From: Cyclospora cayetanensis
Taxonomy: Eukaryota; Apicomplexa; Conoidasida; Eucoccidiorida; Eimeriidae
NCBI RefSeq assembly: GCF_002999335.1
Contig: NW_020312292.1
Coordinates: 1 to 64,000, forward strand
DNA length: 64,000 nucleotides
Reading direction: 5' to 3'
Below the pieces are notes generated by a model. That model saw only the letters and a program-made list of their open reading frames with translations, was not told where the DNA came from and did no database searches. Of the stretch, positions 50,817-63,690 are shown in pieces (position 1 is the first letter of the stretch; each line of letters opens with the position of its first letter). A program made the position numbers and the translations under genes.

Positions 50817-53800
50817 ATGCACGGAACGGTAACCCCAACGGCCTTGGCTACGGCGGGAGCAAGAGCCGATTGGACCGTTCTCCATGCGGTCCCCCGCTCC
50901 TCGAGTCTACAGCAACACCTTGTACACCAGCAGCTGCCGATGCAATGCGAGGCTGAAGAGGCACAAGCGGCAAAAGCGACGTCTGCTACCAATGCAGGGG
51001 CCCACGTGTCTTCTTCTCTGAAACGGCTACCCGATAGTCCCTGCGCTGACTTTTCCCTAGAAATCAACTTTCCAGATACAGCAAATGCAACCGCTGCAGC
51101 AGGAGAACCTCCAGCAGCAGGAGAACCTCCAGCAGCAGGAGAACCTCCAGCAGTAGGAGAACCTCCAGCAGTAGGAGAACCTCCAGCAGTAGGAGAACCT
51201 CCAGCAGCGCCAGCAACAACAGAACCGGCAATTGATGGAAGGACAGCATCGACAAAGTGCCGGGCGCCTTTCTCTGCCCCGCTTGGCTCAGTACCCCCGA
51301 GGTTCCTTTCGCCTTCACAGGAAGCCGCGGAAAATTCGGAGGCACCCATAGCCTCCTGCTGCTGCAGCTGCTTCCCTCCACCCCCGTTGCTTGTCGAGTG
51401 TCTTCACAGCTCAGTCACTGCCGCCGATCTGAGAGCGGCCTTCTGCCCTTTCGGCCCTTTGCGCTGCGTTTTAGCACCCCGAATCCTCTCAGAGGAGGTC
51501 CGAAGAAACAGTGATGGCCAAGTGGCAGGCTTCTCAAGGGGGGGCCGAGGCAGACGCTGGTCTTCTTTAGGTGGAAAAGGCATGCTGTGGTACAAGGATC
51601 TGGCCGCTTCAAGGGCGGCAGTTCACGCTCCGCCGCAAGTGTTTAGGGGCCTGCCCTGCTCGTTGCAGCCCTCACAGTCATTCTGGCAGAAGGGCCCTCT
51701 TCTACTGCAGGAGGGAGGCCCCCTTATGATTGGGCATGCCTGGCGAAGGTGCGGAAGGTGCAGCTCTGTGGCCTTCGAAGCAGCCGCAGCAGCACCTGCA
51801 GCAACAACTGCAGCACCCCAAACTCCAGCGGCTACAGGCGATGCTTTTGCATTGGCGCCCAAGATCTTTTTGGGGTGGCGTTTGGGGGACGACCAGCAAC
51901 TGCGAATTGCATGGGCTGAAGAGGGATACGCCATTCTATTAGAATACCCTCTTCGGTCGCTCGCGAGTAGAGTGTTTATCCTGGAAGACTCGGATATTGT
52001 GACAGATGCGTGCGACACCAAACACAGCGGCGACAGCAAACGCGGACAGCTCTTGCTCTTTTGTCCAGAGCATGCACCCCGCGTTACGGTGTACAAGACG
52101 GTGGCGAACGACAGCGACAGTGCAGGCTCCATGATTAGAGCTCCCGATGCCCCAGAAGGCCCTCGCGAGCGGCTGGTGGTGGACAGCGCTGAGGAGGAGG
52201 CAGCAAGTGCAGTCGCTGCGTTGCTGCTCGGGGGGGAGGGCGACCTCATGGCCCCTCTGCGGTGTCACCGATGGGGGGTAGGGGCGACGGGGAGAAGCGC
52301 TCTGCAGTCTGCTTTGTTGCAAAGACTAGGGGACTGCAGGGATCTGTTGGTGCAACTCCCGCCCTGTCCAGCAGCGTGCGAAGGAGCAGCCAACAGCCGG
52401 GGAGAAGAATTCTGGGTGACGGAGCTACGAAGGCATGGCCTCCTCATCGGTACTGAGGGTGGGAAAGGGATGCCCTCTCGCGTTTATATAACTCAGGAAC
52501 CCCGAGAGAGGGAGAGGCATATGTGCTGCATATCCGAAGCAGTCCTCTACAGAGACCTCTCACGCCTTAAGGACCTCCCATTTGTGGCTACGCTGCCTAG
52601 CAGCGTTCACCAAAAGAGCTCCCAATCGAAAGGATGCAGCAACTGTCCTGCGGCTGCTGCCGCTGCCTCTTTCAATACCTTGATCGATTCTAAATCGGCT
52701 GCTGCACTGGCAGCGCCTAGAAATGCTGGGGGAAGTGCGCCACCAGCAGGATCCGTATTGACTCCTCAGGAGGAAGCACCCAAGGAAGAAACGAACGATG
52801 CCGCTAAAGCTGCGCTTTCGAGCTTACCCTCTCCTGCTGCGTGGCTTCTATGGGCAGAAATGCAGCAGCTGCTTTCTTTTGGGGGCCTCCCCCCGCCGGC
52901 CCTATTTGAGATCTCCTATTCAAGTCTCCCGCATATTCCCTGCACCCTGGATATACCTTCGGAAGGGGTGTCGACGGCCCTTTTGCCTTTGGCTGCCGTC
53001 CTAGCGGACCCTCAACAAGATGCAAACGTCCTGAGAGAGGTCCTTAAGATCTTAGCCGAGGAGATTATGATGCAGCAGGAGCCGATTTTTGCTTTCCCTC
53101 CATGTGATCGGCTGCACGCCCTGCTGCAGCAAAAAGAGTATGTTTTCCCTCTGCAATCGCACGCGCATTTCATGACGTGGGTAGAAGCGTCGGACTTGAT
53201 ATAGGTTTCCCGATCATGGGATTTGGAAACCCCTCAAGTGTGTAGAAGCACCAACCGCAGCAGGACCAACACTCCAGAGAGCATGCGGAACCGAGTTGAC
53301 GGGCTGCAACAGTGTCTCTGCGATGGTTTGGCGCAGGTCCCTCTTTCTACAGCCCCTCTGCTGCCCTCAAGGCAGCAGTGAGATCGTGCACCTTCAATTG
53401 ACGCCTTTGAGAGTCATTTGCAGGGGGCCCTTCGTTGAAAGGACAAATAGGCTGACGCGCCTTTTTGCGTCCTTCGCCGCTGGAGGCGCCTTCGTCCGCG
53501 TAACTATTGCCGAGGAAACTGGATCTAAACTTTACGGCAAAAGCGTGGCAGGTTTTCCCGCTATACTGCTGTTGCCGATGTATCCCACTGCACGCTTGCC
53601 AACGCAGGGACCGTGCAATGCAGGGAGCCGCACTCGTGGGCCATTCGACATCAGCATCCTGAACCAAGCGTCGGCAGACGTTTTGCATTTTGTGCTTTCC
53701 GTTGCGCACTTGCGTCTCAGGGGCATCTGCAGACCTCCTGCCGACTCGTCAGAAGATGTCTTGGTGGCCGTATTGTCAGAGGAATCTCCGTGGGGCACCT

Positions 53801-56800
53801 CCGATTCGTGCTTCTTGGTGTCTCTCTCGCGCAACTCAGAAAAGGCGGTTACTGGGCGCTTAACGCCGCCGGTCAGCCTCGACACTAAACTGTAATTTCG
53901 AATTTAAGACTCTCCTCAATTGACTGAAGAGAGACATGGAGGGACGTTCTTTCTGTGCGCCTTTGCGTTTTGACAACGCCCGGATGCAGAGATTGCCAGT
54001 TTGTCGAGCCTTTGCTTTAGACTACTTACACTCCGCGGTCTCTTCGCATCCTCGAGCAGCAAATATGCAAACAGGAATATCATTGTCTGATGCGCAGCAG
54101 CCTCCATAAGGCGAGCGGACATCCTACGGGCGCTGGGATCTCTGAGCTGCTCAACCCCCGGGCTTTTTGGAAGGCAGTTTGGAATCTGCGTGAGCAGCAC
54201 AACTCCCACCTTGAGCGTTACGAAGGAGGCCATCAACGTACAGCCCGACATTACCTCCGCCTCCGTCGACAGAGCCTTTCAGCCTACACAATACAGTCCA
54301 AGGAAAGACCAAGTTTTCTGCTTTACGGGTAAGCAGTGCCAGTAGACAGCAAACGAACTCCGGATATCCATCTCACATCGAAAGGCTGAGAATTCTTTTC
54401 TTGCTTCAAATGAGACGAACGCCCCCAAACAACCTGAACGCCACATCTTCTTCTGAAACCCTGTTCACGAAATTTCTGATGCAATCGGCGTTTCTGCTGC
54501 AGACGGATGCGGATTCATGTCAGCCCGGTTTTGGCATCGCCTTGCCACTGCATACCCCCAGTACAGGAGATGCAGCGCCGTGCAGATGCGACTGGGGGGC
54601 TTTAAAGGGATGTTGGCACTTCACCCGTGCTTCCCAGAGAGCTTGCTAGAGAAGGGTCATGACATCATTGCGCACCACTCCATGCTGAAGTTTGACTGCC
54701 CAATCCTGGTGAGCCCTTTTACCGAATATAGTCGCTGTTTTCCCACATCTGTGGCAGCACCTAAGCGGCTGGCCCGAAGGCACCCGGAGTCGACCTTTTC
54801 AGGAATCCTAGCTTGGGTTTTTCCTCGCACAGAGAGACCCTTGCATCACTCGAGGTGTCGCTTTGCTTGCGTATTCACAGAAACTGGAAGTTAATGACTC
54901 CTCTCGCAGACTTGCCGCGTTTCTGAACCACCAGGTGCGTCACAGGGTGTACAATACACACCCATCCCAGTAGACAACAGGGCTTTAGCAGACCGCTGCC
55001 TTCGCTTGCTTTGTTCTTCCCCTTGTGCCTTTGCCTTTTCCTGTAACGAGAGAGAATTTACCACAGTCAGGCATGCAAGATGTAGCATTTCCTGCCGTAC
55101 AGGTTATCCTGGTGCTTGATTCTCAACGCGTCCCCTTCCGGGTCTTTGAAGCCTTACAGCAGAAAATGCTGAATCTTTTGAGTACTGGAAGCTCAGGCCG
55201 TAAGCTCTCTAAGCCTTCTAGCATATACATTCTTCTGCGTGCACAGCAGGTGCGCGCCTGCGCGCATTTTTCGTTCGCTGCACTCCACCGACAGGCCCAC
55301 GCTCCCTTGGCTTGGATTACTTCAGAGAAAAGCTCAAGGATCTTTTGAATTCAAGTTTTTGCAAAAGTGCTTCTGTGTGACAGGATCCTCGCTGCTAACC
55401 TTGCTGCACTGCGCGGAGACGGACCAGGATACCCGCGGCCCTGCAACTCGGATCGTCTATGAATTGCTGCAAAGTTGCTCCTTCAGCCTCAAGGAGCCCT
55501 TCTTGAAGGGTGTAGTGGCAGCAACGGAGATGCAGCATCTCCGCCTACTGAAACAGAAGGCCCGCATATTTGTCGAGGCAAGTCTGAGGAGGCATAAAGT
55601 ATTCGAAAGCCGCACAGCTTGGCCAAAGCCGTTTCGAGACTCTGTCGGAGCCTCATACACCCCCGCTATGCCAGAAACCTTCTTCGAACGCCTCTTATTT
55701 GCATTAATGCTAGATAGGTGACACAAAGGCTGCTTTGTGCACCTTTTCTACAGCTTTGTGATTTGCTTCCTGTGCCACCAGAAAGGGGCCTACCTCTTTG
55801 GAGTAGCGGACCCAACCCATACCCTGCTGTATGATCACGGCTGGCGGCGGCAATGCAGAGTTAGCCATGGATGTTCTGGCTTACCTGAGGTGTTCGTGCA
55901 CCTGACGAAGCCAGCCCTCCCACCCTGGGAGCTTTGTGGGGGCTGGAGTGAAGCAGCAGCAGCTGGCAGCGGCAGCAGTTCCCTTGACACCCCAGTATTG
56001 CCAGCACTGAAAGTAGCCAAAGCGGTCCCATGGGTCTCATCAGCCAGCAGCGTAGCCCCCACTTCTGAAGTTCTTTCAGGCGTTGTTGCGATTATTAAGT
56101 CTCCTTGCCTGCATCCGGGGGACTTACAGCTCTGCTATGCGGTACGCCAAGGAGAAGGCTGCGTGCCGTGTGGCGGTGCATCCTCGAGGCTGCTCAACCC
56201 TTGTCGTATGGCTCTGCTATTTGGTCTGGAGCAGTGCCTGTGGAGTTTGACGCTTGCTTTGCAGGTTGGCCCCGAAGACCTGCCTCCAGATTCTCCTCTA
56301 AGGGCCCCATTTGAGCGCGAGCCAACAACAGAGGATCCAGATCCTCCATGCTTCGCCTTTAGAGATCTCGTGGTGTTCCCCTCCCCTCCGCTTGGCTCAT
56401 ACACGGAAAGTGCAGATGGGATCTGGCCCCCTGTTGATTCCCGTCATCCAGCAGTTTTCCGGTGAGCGTCTTTGCTTGTTCCCAGACCTGAGAGAGCCTG
56501 ATGCAGCGGCTCATGAACTGCAGCACGCACACGATCAAGCCATTATCATTGTTGTCATCATCTAGGAAGCGCGCGTGACAACACGACTCAAAAGCATAGG
56601 CAGTCACAGTGCACCCTCGCCTCCACATATCACCCTTCGCCCCGTCCCTTGTTTGTTTTCCTGTTGCCCTTGACAAAATGCAGCAACCAAGGGCCAGGCC
56701 TCCAGTACTGTTTTCGGGATATTCCCAACATGCTGTCTGGAGGAGACTTGGACGGCGACAGATACTGGATCATTTGGGAGCCTTCGATCGTGCAACCGCT

Positions 56801-59800
56801 GCTGGAGAACTGGAAAAGGGGCCTTGCTGCCCCCCCCTCCTCTGTGCATGAGCCAGCCATCAATGCCCACCCTGAAGAGCCACAGGGGTTTGTGAGCACC
56901 AGCGGCCAGCTCACTGGGCCTGTCACCTGCGACGATGCCCTGTCTAGCGGCAGCAGGAGCAGCGGCAGCAGCAGGACCGGCAGTGAGACGGAGGTGTATA
57001 GCGACACGAGTGATGCAGCAGCAAGTAGCTGCACCAAGGCTACAGCAAACGGTAGACAGGAGGAACACCGGCAGACTGGTGGCTGGCAAGCGTCAATACC
57101 CGCAACAGCCTCACTTACAAGGTCCCAGGAGAAACATGAGGCAGCCTCAGAGGAGTCACGCAGAGAGGCCTACGTGAAGGTGGAAGCACAGCAGGCAAAG
57201 AAAGGGAATGCGGCGGGGAACTCACTATTGGGGGAAACGGAGTCGGCTGAAGGCAATAACACCCATAAGCAGAGGACAGACGCTCCGCAGGACGCAGACA
57301 TAGTACTGCACAGGAAAGGCAAACGTGAAGAAGACGAACCTACGCGCAAGAGGGTGGGCCTCTTGGGTACAGGACCGACAGAGCGGCAAGACATTGAAAA
57401 GCTCACGCGGTTTCTGCTACGCGTCCAAGGCCTGTGTCAACTGGGCGTCATTTCGAATACGCACTTGCGCTTGTGCCACTCCCCTAATGCCTACTACGAG
57501 GAGAACCCCTTGAAGGCCAAGGGCTTCAACCGGTTGTCTCTGGCTCTTGCTGACCTCGCCGCTGCTGCAGTAGATGCCCCCAAAACGGGAAAAAAGGTTG
57601 TACTGAAAAAGCGTCTGCGCTGCGTGTTAATGCCCCACTTCTTAGTGAGGCCCGAAAAGCGACATGCGGACTTCGCGGGGTTTCCAGGGGAGATAGCATC
57701 TAGAGTTATTGCTTCAAGAAGTCTCCTTGGAAGCCTGTACGACCGCGTCCTGCCACATGCTCTACTAGCAACGCCTTCCTATCTGACTCCCAGGGCACTG
57801 TCGGGTAAGCCTCTGATGCCTCGATCAAAGACAGACCCGCTGATATCTTGCTATACAGACGGGCTCGCGTCGGCGACAAAAATCCAATCAGTAAAGACAG
57901 GAGAGGCATTCGCATGTGGATTCCTTACGTACCTAGGGTTGCTGCCTCGAGCAAAAAAAGCGCTGCAAAGTGTTGCGACTAGTGCAGCTACTCCCGCTTT
58001 TTTCTGCGAAGACGGGGTTTTGCAGCAAACGGCGGTGCTGTCTCGCTCTGTTGTGCAGGCAACTCCGATCCACGCCTATTCGCCCCCTTGCGGGTTAAAG
58101 TCACGTGGGGTGGCGTGCAGTACAAGGAGGAGGCACAGCGCCTCTGCGCTGGTGACGGCCGGGTTCACATGCTTCTGGCTGACGTAGAGCTTCCAGCCTC
58201 TCTCCTTATTGGGGGGCCTTCTCCCCCCGATTATGCGCATCGTGGAGCTCCTGGCGGCACCCTTACAGCTCTCCGCTTCTCATTTCCTAACTGCCTTGTC
58301 TGCGCGCAACGGTAAGAAGGCTGCCGCATCAGCTGACACCTAGCTGCTTCTCCTGGCTCGTACTTCCATCGTCCTCACCTACTTGGTGTGTTGCGTCGTT
58401 TCACCTCTGGCCAAAAGCTTTACTGGAGCTCTAAAGCGCTTTGCTGCGCTGCGTTTCGTGCATACGTGCGTGCGTGCATGCGTGCTCTACAGCAGCAGCT
58501 GCAGCCTAGCACCTGCAAGGGGGCCTCCTGGTGCCTGCTGTCTTCGCGTTCCAGCCAGCGCCCCGGGAGCCTTGCAGTCTCGCCGCGTCGAGTGCATCTT
58601 GGTGCATCAGGAGGCGAGCGTTGGGGATTCGATTCCTTATCCGCTGCTCTATTGCTCCCTCAGCTGCTCCCTCGGTCTCCCTGTTGGCGATGCCGTTGCT
58701 GCGGTGACGCAACTAACTCTTGGAGGCACGTCCTTGCCCTGTAACGCCAGCACTCTAGCTGCTGGAGTGGTGTCTACAACTAGACCGTTGCTTGTCCGTA
58801 TGCAAAAATGCAGCAGCTCTGGGAGCTTGCGCTCGAGGCTGGCCTCTCTATCTAGCCTTGCTATTTTTTGTCAGCTACAGCTGCTTATGGGTGGATGGAC
58901 GTCTGCTCGTCCTGCTGGCTTGGCCTTCATACACTGCACAACGAAGGCGTTCTTCCCGTATTTATACTGTGCTGCAGTCGCTGTGGAGTACGTGGAGGCT
59001 TGCTCCGGAGAGGTCCTTGTAAGCCCCGCAGCCTTTGGAGCAGCGTGTGTCCTTCCCTCGCCTCCTCTTTGGGGGGGCGACCAGCACGCGGTGTATGTTC
59101 ATTGCTCTAAAGCTGTCGAGGACCTGCAGGTAAGGGAATAATGAGGCCGTGACGGAATGGAAAAGCCACTGAGAATTTTCCAATCTCAGCTAACGGGTGC
59201 TCCTGCAGTGCTCGCTGCTGCGGCAGCTGCATGTGCACCCGCTGCCCTGCGGAGCGCGCTCCTGTGGCTGCTTTTGTTTGCTGAATCCTGAGACACAGGA
59301 GGGCGAACCGGCCTTTTCTCCGTGCAGGCCCTCAAGAGCGCCATCAACCACCACCTGGGGGCCCTTGTACCGTTCTCGCTTCCTCCCTCAGCTCTGCTAC
59401 AGAGGTTGACTGTGCTCTCCGACAACAGCAGCAACAGCGGCAAGACTTCCCCAATCTACCTCGGAGAACTTGGCTCAGACAGCCCCCTCGCAGCGCAACT
59501 ATTATCTTTTCTCTTTCATAGAGGCACTGGGTCGGATTGCTGCGCGATTCCCTCCGGAGAAGACAGAGAGGAGCCCCTGGTTCTGCTCTCGCGCACTCCT
59601 GACGGAGTGACCTGGGAAGACTGGCGGGATGTTTCCTGGCTGCCTGAGCTGCCGCGTGAGCTGTTTCTGCTGCGGTGCATTTCCGTTGGTCCGCTCTTGG
59701 GAAGCAACCCTAGCCACAAAAGCGGCGATGACAAACAAGCGCTGCAAACGAGTGAAATGATCTCAGCCGATCGGCTGCTAGAACAGCTCACGCGTTTGGT

Positions 59801-62779
59801 GAACGCAGCAGTAACAAGCCAGCAAGCGAAGGCCTTGCAGCTATGTCCGCACTTGCGCCCCCGCCTAGACGTCTCTTCCCCTCCCGTTGCAGCTGTGTAC
59901 AGGGGGGAAGGGTCTCTAAGAAAAAACGCAAAGCTCTTTGTTGTGTTGGACGTGAGGAGTCACAAGGGACCCTTGGACGCTAGGAAACACATTGTTGCCC
60001 CTGCTGCGTACCCGCATTTGCAGATGCACCTAAGAAAGCGTTTCCTCTCTTGTTTTCCACGTGCTGAAAAAAAACAGGGCGACTGCCTTAAGGGAACCCG
60101 GCTTTTAAGTCCTTCCGCGGGTCGCATTGCTGGGAGCTTTTCAGCCATCTTTGAAGGTTTTACGTTGCTGTGTCTCAGCGCCCCCTCACCGGGCTTTGCC
60201 TTCTTCTCCTTCTGGACGATCTGCTAGCCAAGTTGCCAACAAGCTGGACTCCGGGCTTCAAAGGAATGAAGCTTTTTCAAGTCCTAGGTCTCAGGATTCA
60301 AATACCCCAGCAGGTTACTGATTGCTTCGAAGAGCCCCTATTCAAAGCCTTGCAGAAGAGCTCAACGTTCGGCGAAGGCGCCATGGATGTGCCAGGTGTC
60401 AAGACACTCATGCAACATCACTGGAAGGAGCGGAAACATCTGCACGTGCAGCTTTCCGAACAATGGCTGGAGCAACAGGAACGGCAAGAGCTTACCTCGC
60501 ACGTGGTTGCTTCTCGATTGTTGCGGCAGGCAACGGAAAGCGTTGCTCTCCAAGAGGCCGCACAGCCAAAAGACATAATCCCCACCAGCAAGTGTAGGTA
60601 GTGGACTCCTCGAGACGCTAAAAAGACTCCAAAGGTTGCTCCTTGCCAGCGACTCAAGCATATCAGGCTTGCCCCTTTGCTTGTGTCTCTATCCACCCCT
60701 TACCTGATACGAGGGCCCAGTAAGAATTTCTAAAGAAGTCCAGTCATAGCCTAGTCCAACAAAATCTGCATTGAATTGCAAAGTAACGCCCCCGGCCTTC
60801 TTATTCATTTCGGTTGAGGGCTAACTAGCTAGCCAGGTATGCTGGGCGAGTTGGTCGTATGCGCCTGCTCACTGCTATGGCGTGCATGTTCTGTGCGTTT
60901 GCGTGTCTTCTCTTTAGACAAAGCTACTCTTGTGTTTAGCAGCTCCTGGGGTGCCTCATCCTTCTTGCGATTCCATTCAAAGGGGATCGGATTTCCTCAA
61001 GAGGTGACTCTCTACCGGCCTCCGCTGCCTGTTGAAGCAAAGCTAAGTCCCTTCTGGCCAGGAGTGCACTGGGCTGTACGGAAGCAGGCTAAAGAGCAAC
61101 GGGAGGTTCTGAATGCAGGTGAGCCTGCTAGAGTTGCTGGACTGGCTGAACTTTCTGTATCTATCCGTGGCTGTATCTGCAGAGCAACAGCACTAAACGA
61201 TGCAACAGGGCTACCCTGTCAAAACGCTATGCTTTGGCACCCCTGTGCATTTGCAGCCATGAAGGCGACACCTAAGAGCCCTTGTCCAACGGCAGAGGGC
61301 GATGAGGAGGCGTCCACACGGCGTTTTAGTGCACCAGAACCACACAACTTGGCGTCACTTCCATTGTCTAAGCTTCCTTCCTGGCACTTACGCAGAAGGG
61401 GCGTCAACACACAAAGAGACTTAATCGCACTGCTTGAAGAGCTCTACCATGGAGCTTTGCCGCTACCCATTAGCACGCTAGAAGGCCTCTACGGAGCACT
61501 CCCCGGAAACTCATACGGGAGTCTGTATGCGAACCCCTGCACGGAACCACAGGCAGTGTCCTTAGACCTAGACCTGCTCTCTTACTGCCCCGACCGGCTG
61601 CTGGAGTTTATAACAGAAGTAGCAAGTCTAAAGCTCGCGTGGGATAGGGCCGTGCGGCATCTGATGTTTCGGTTTGGAGTGCGAGACGAGGCTTCCCTCC
61701 TCTCAGGTCAAATAGATCCTGAGGCTGTGGTTTCGTTGGGTCACATGGAGAGCTGGCCACTCAAGGCAAGAAACTCAAAAATGCTCAAGTAGAAATTCAA
61801 TTGCTGAGGCTCTGTCCTTTGCCCTTCTCACTGCTTTGGGGGATCTGTACCAAGAGCTTCTTCATGCCTCATGGAGAATTTCTGTGCCGCATCGGTTTCA
61901 GAGCCTGGTCTTGCTTGGCTGCTTCAAACCTTCACTCTTTCTTCGCTCATATAGCGCTTTCAAGAACTGATTGCTGGTATGCTGGTGTCTTTCTGCTGCG
62001 TTGTGCCTCACTAGATGTTACTGAGCATTAGCGGCCTCTGCTGCTCCTTCATTCCCCGCCGTTTCTTTGGCCTGGATCTCAACTACGAGCAGAAACGCAT
62101 CGTCGCTGTTACTGCCTACTACCTCTCGTACGTCCCTCAAGAAAAACTCGAGGCCTTCGTGGCCCTGCGGAAAAAACCTTTGAAGAAATCCCGCTTCACA
62201 GCGCCTCCTAGGTCATCGGAGGCGGATACCGAGGGGTCTCCTCCATTAAGCAGTGAAGAAATACGTGCTTTCGAAGCTTTAGGCATCTTAATTGCAGATA
62301 CTCAGCCTCTGTCTCCCCTTATGACAAAAAACAACAGCACCGCGACAGCAGACAGCAGTAGCACAACAGCAGACACCAGGAGCACAACAGCAAGCAGCAG
62401 CATCACAGCAGCTGAGAGCAGGACCAACAGTCTAGACAGCGTACGCACAACTGCAGAAGGACGAAGACCTTCAATGTCACTTCAAGAAGCGCCCAATGCT
62501 CAACTCTTGCAGCACCCCGAACAAAGAAGCCCCTGGCAAGAGAAGACCCCGTCATCCAAAGAGGCAGAAGGCAGTGGCCGCTTCTCGGAAGAGCAAAGCC
62601 GAGTATTACACACGGGGATTAGAGGACCAGAGGACGCATGCAGCCCGAGGCAGCATCTACTCAAGCATCAGAGTCTGCAGCAGCAGCAGCTGTTTTCGTT
62701 CCCGTGGATGCTCTATAACAATGAGCTCAAAGACATAAAAGCCATTGCCCTTGGCAGCGGTGCGCTGCATGTCGCGTAA
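50817..62779 (+). CDS. RDR: Cellular RNA-dependent RNA polymerase (RDR) with N-terminal RRM-like region, multi-exon
   Basis: Eukaryotic RDRs copy RNA into dsRNA for silencing pathways. The first long exon (to about 53184) holds a Pro/Ala repeat, then an RRM-like fold (LLVECLHSSVTAADLRAAF ... GKGMLWYKD). RDR core in order: RGPFVERTNRLTRLF (53.4 kb), MRLGGFKGMLALHP and HHSMLKFD (54.6-54.7 kb), VPFRVFEALQQKML (55.1 kb), KEPFLKGV and LKQKARIFVEA (55.5 kb), LFGVADPTHTL (55.8 kb), VVAIIKSPCLHPGDLQL (56.1 kb), FRDLVVFP (56.4 kb), the catalytic GGDLDGDRYWIIWEP (about 56739-56785), and GVISNTHLRL and AVDAPKTGKKV (57.4-57.6 kb). C-terminal motifs reappear at 61.6 kb (LMFRFGVRDEASLLSG) and 62.7 kb (LFSFPWMLYNNELKDIKA), before the stop at 62777-62779. 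The catalytic D-L-D-G-D is intact. The start ATG (50817) is provisional; most introns are not mapped base by base. Confidence 0.88.
51102..51209 (+). repeat. Six 18-bp tandem copies encoding GEPPA(A/V)
   Basis: Unit GGAGAACCTCCAGCAGCA, starting at 51102, 51120, 51138, 51156, 51174 and 51192. The first copies encode GEPPAA and the middle ones GEPPAV (GCA to GTA change). In frame within the RDR N-terminal exon, so copy-number change would not break the gene. Confidence 0.92.
62326..62450 (+). repeat. Degenerate Ser/Thr/Ala-rich coding repeat
   Basis: Repeated ACAACAGCA and ACAGCAGC units encode Thr/Ser/Ala-rich sequence (STTADTRSTTASSS) in the last long exon of the RDR gene, between its two C-terminal conserved blocks. 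Likely a disordered linker. Confidence 0.7.
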
Positions 62780-63109
62780 GATCTGTGCAAGCGGAAGCGA
62801 AATCGTCGGGTCTGCGAGCAGACCAGAAACGAATTCAACGCAGTATAAGAACAGAAATGCAGCAACTAGCCACAAGGAACCACAGGTAGCCATAACTAGA
62901 TGATCTTGCCTACAGGTTGCACCTGGTATGTAACGGGCTCAGCTACACTCACACTTTTCTCGCTTATGCCAAATTCTACTAACTAGAGAACACTAAGGAA
63001 TCGACTAAATGGTTTTAGGTTCGAATATCTTACATATTGCAGAATGTTGTTAGCCCCATACAAGTGGGCGCACACTTACCTGCGTGTGCGCTGATGCTAT
63101 AAGCAACTA

Positions 63110-63370
63110 GCTGTGAATCTTTGGGGTGCGTGGAGGGCGCACCTACGCACACCATGGCTGGCCCCCTCTAAGCATGTCGGGAATTCCCAGGGGCACTGAC
63201 AGGGAAAGTAGGATGACTTCTGAGAAGCATTGTCATGTTTCAATAAGTTTGTACTGAGTGTACAGTTAAGTATCTCCTCACAAAGGCCATAGATGAGAAG
63301 TTACAGTATGTCTCACCGCATGGTTCCATGCAGTTTTCCCCCGCCCATCCAGTGGCTATTGATGCAATGA
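63110..63370 (+). repeat. Diverged dispersed repeat, copy B
   Basis: Aligns by eye with 32690-32960 over about 260 bases with small gaps. The reading frame at 63259-63297 (CTVKYLLTKAIDE) matches copy A at protein level, and copy B runs into the open frame downstream. Confidence 0.5.
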
Positions 63371-63690
63371 GATGGCAGCTCCTCCTAGAGTAGATGTACG
63401 GCGTTGACCAAGCTATTTTGCAATTCTTTACTCTAGCTTTCTTTGGCAGTATGTTGCAAAAGCATCCTTTGGTGGTAGATGTGGATGCAGAATCAAGGGC
63501 TACTCAACAGCTGGTACAGAGCCATTATTTGATAGCCGATAGAATGTTTATGGAGGCATCCATGAGGCTCATGCTGGCCAAAATGTACGATAGCCAGAAG
63601 GGTGGACAAGTAATTGAACCTCTTATTCTGTTGCGCACTTTGTACCCTACAGATAAGGAGAAACGAGTGCTTGTTGCGGGATGTATATAA
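63247..63690 (+). pseudogene. Disrupted ORF of unknown family, one internal TAG
   Basis: The frame is open from 63247 to 63390, has TAG at 63391-63393, and continues in the same frame from ATG 63394 to 63690 (98 codons). It has no recognised domain. Text such as FFTLAFFGSMLQKHP and IADRMFMEASMRLMLAKMY looks like genuine helical protein. The 5' part is homologous to the repeat copy at 32.8 kb. Possible explanations are a decayed member of a multicopy family, an unrecognised intron over the TAG, or a gene starting at 63394. Open frames continue to 63923 in other phases, so the gene may run past the window. Confidence 0.35.
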
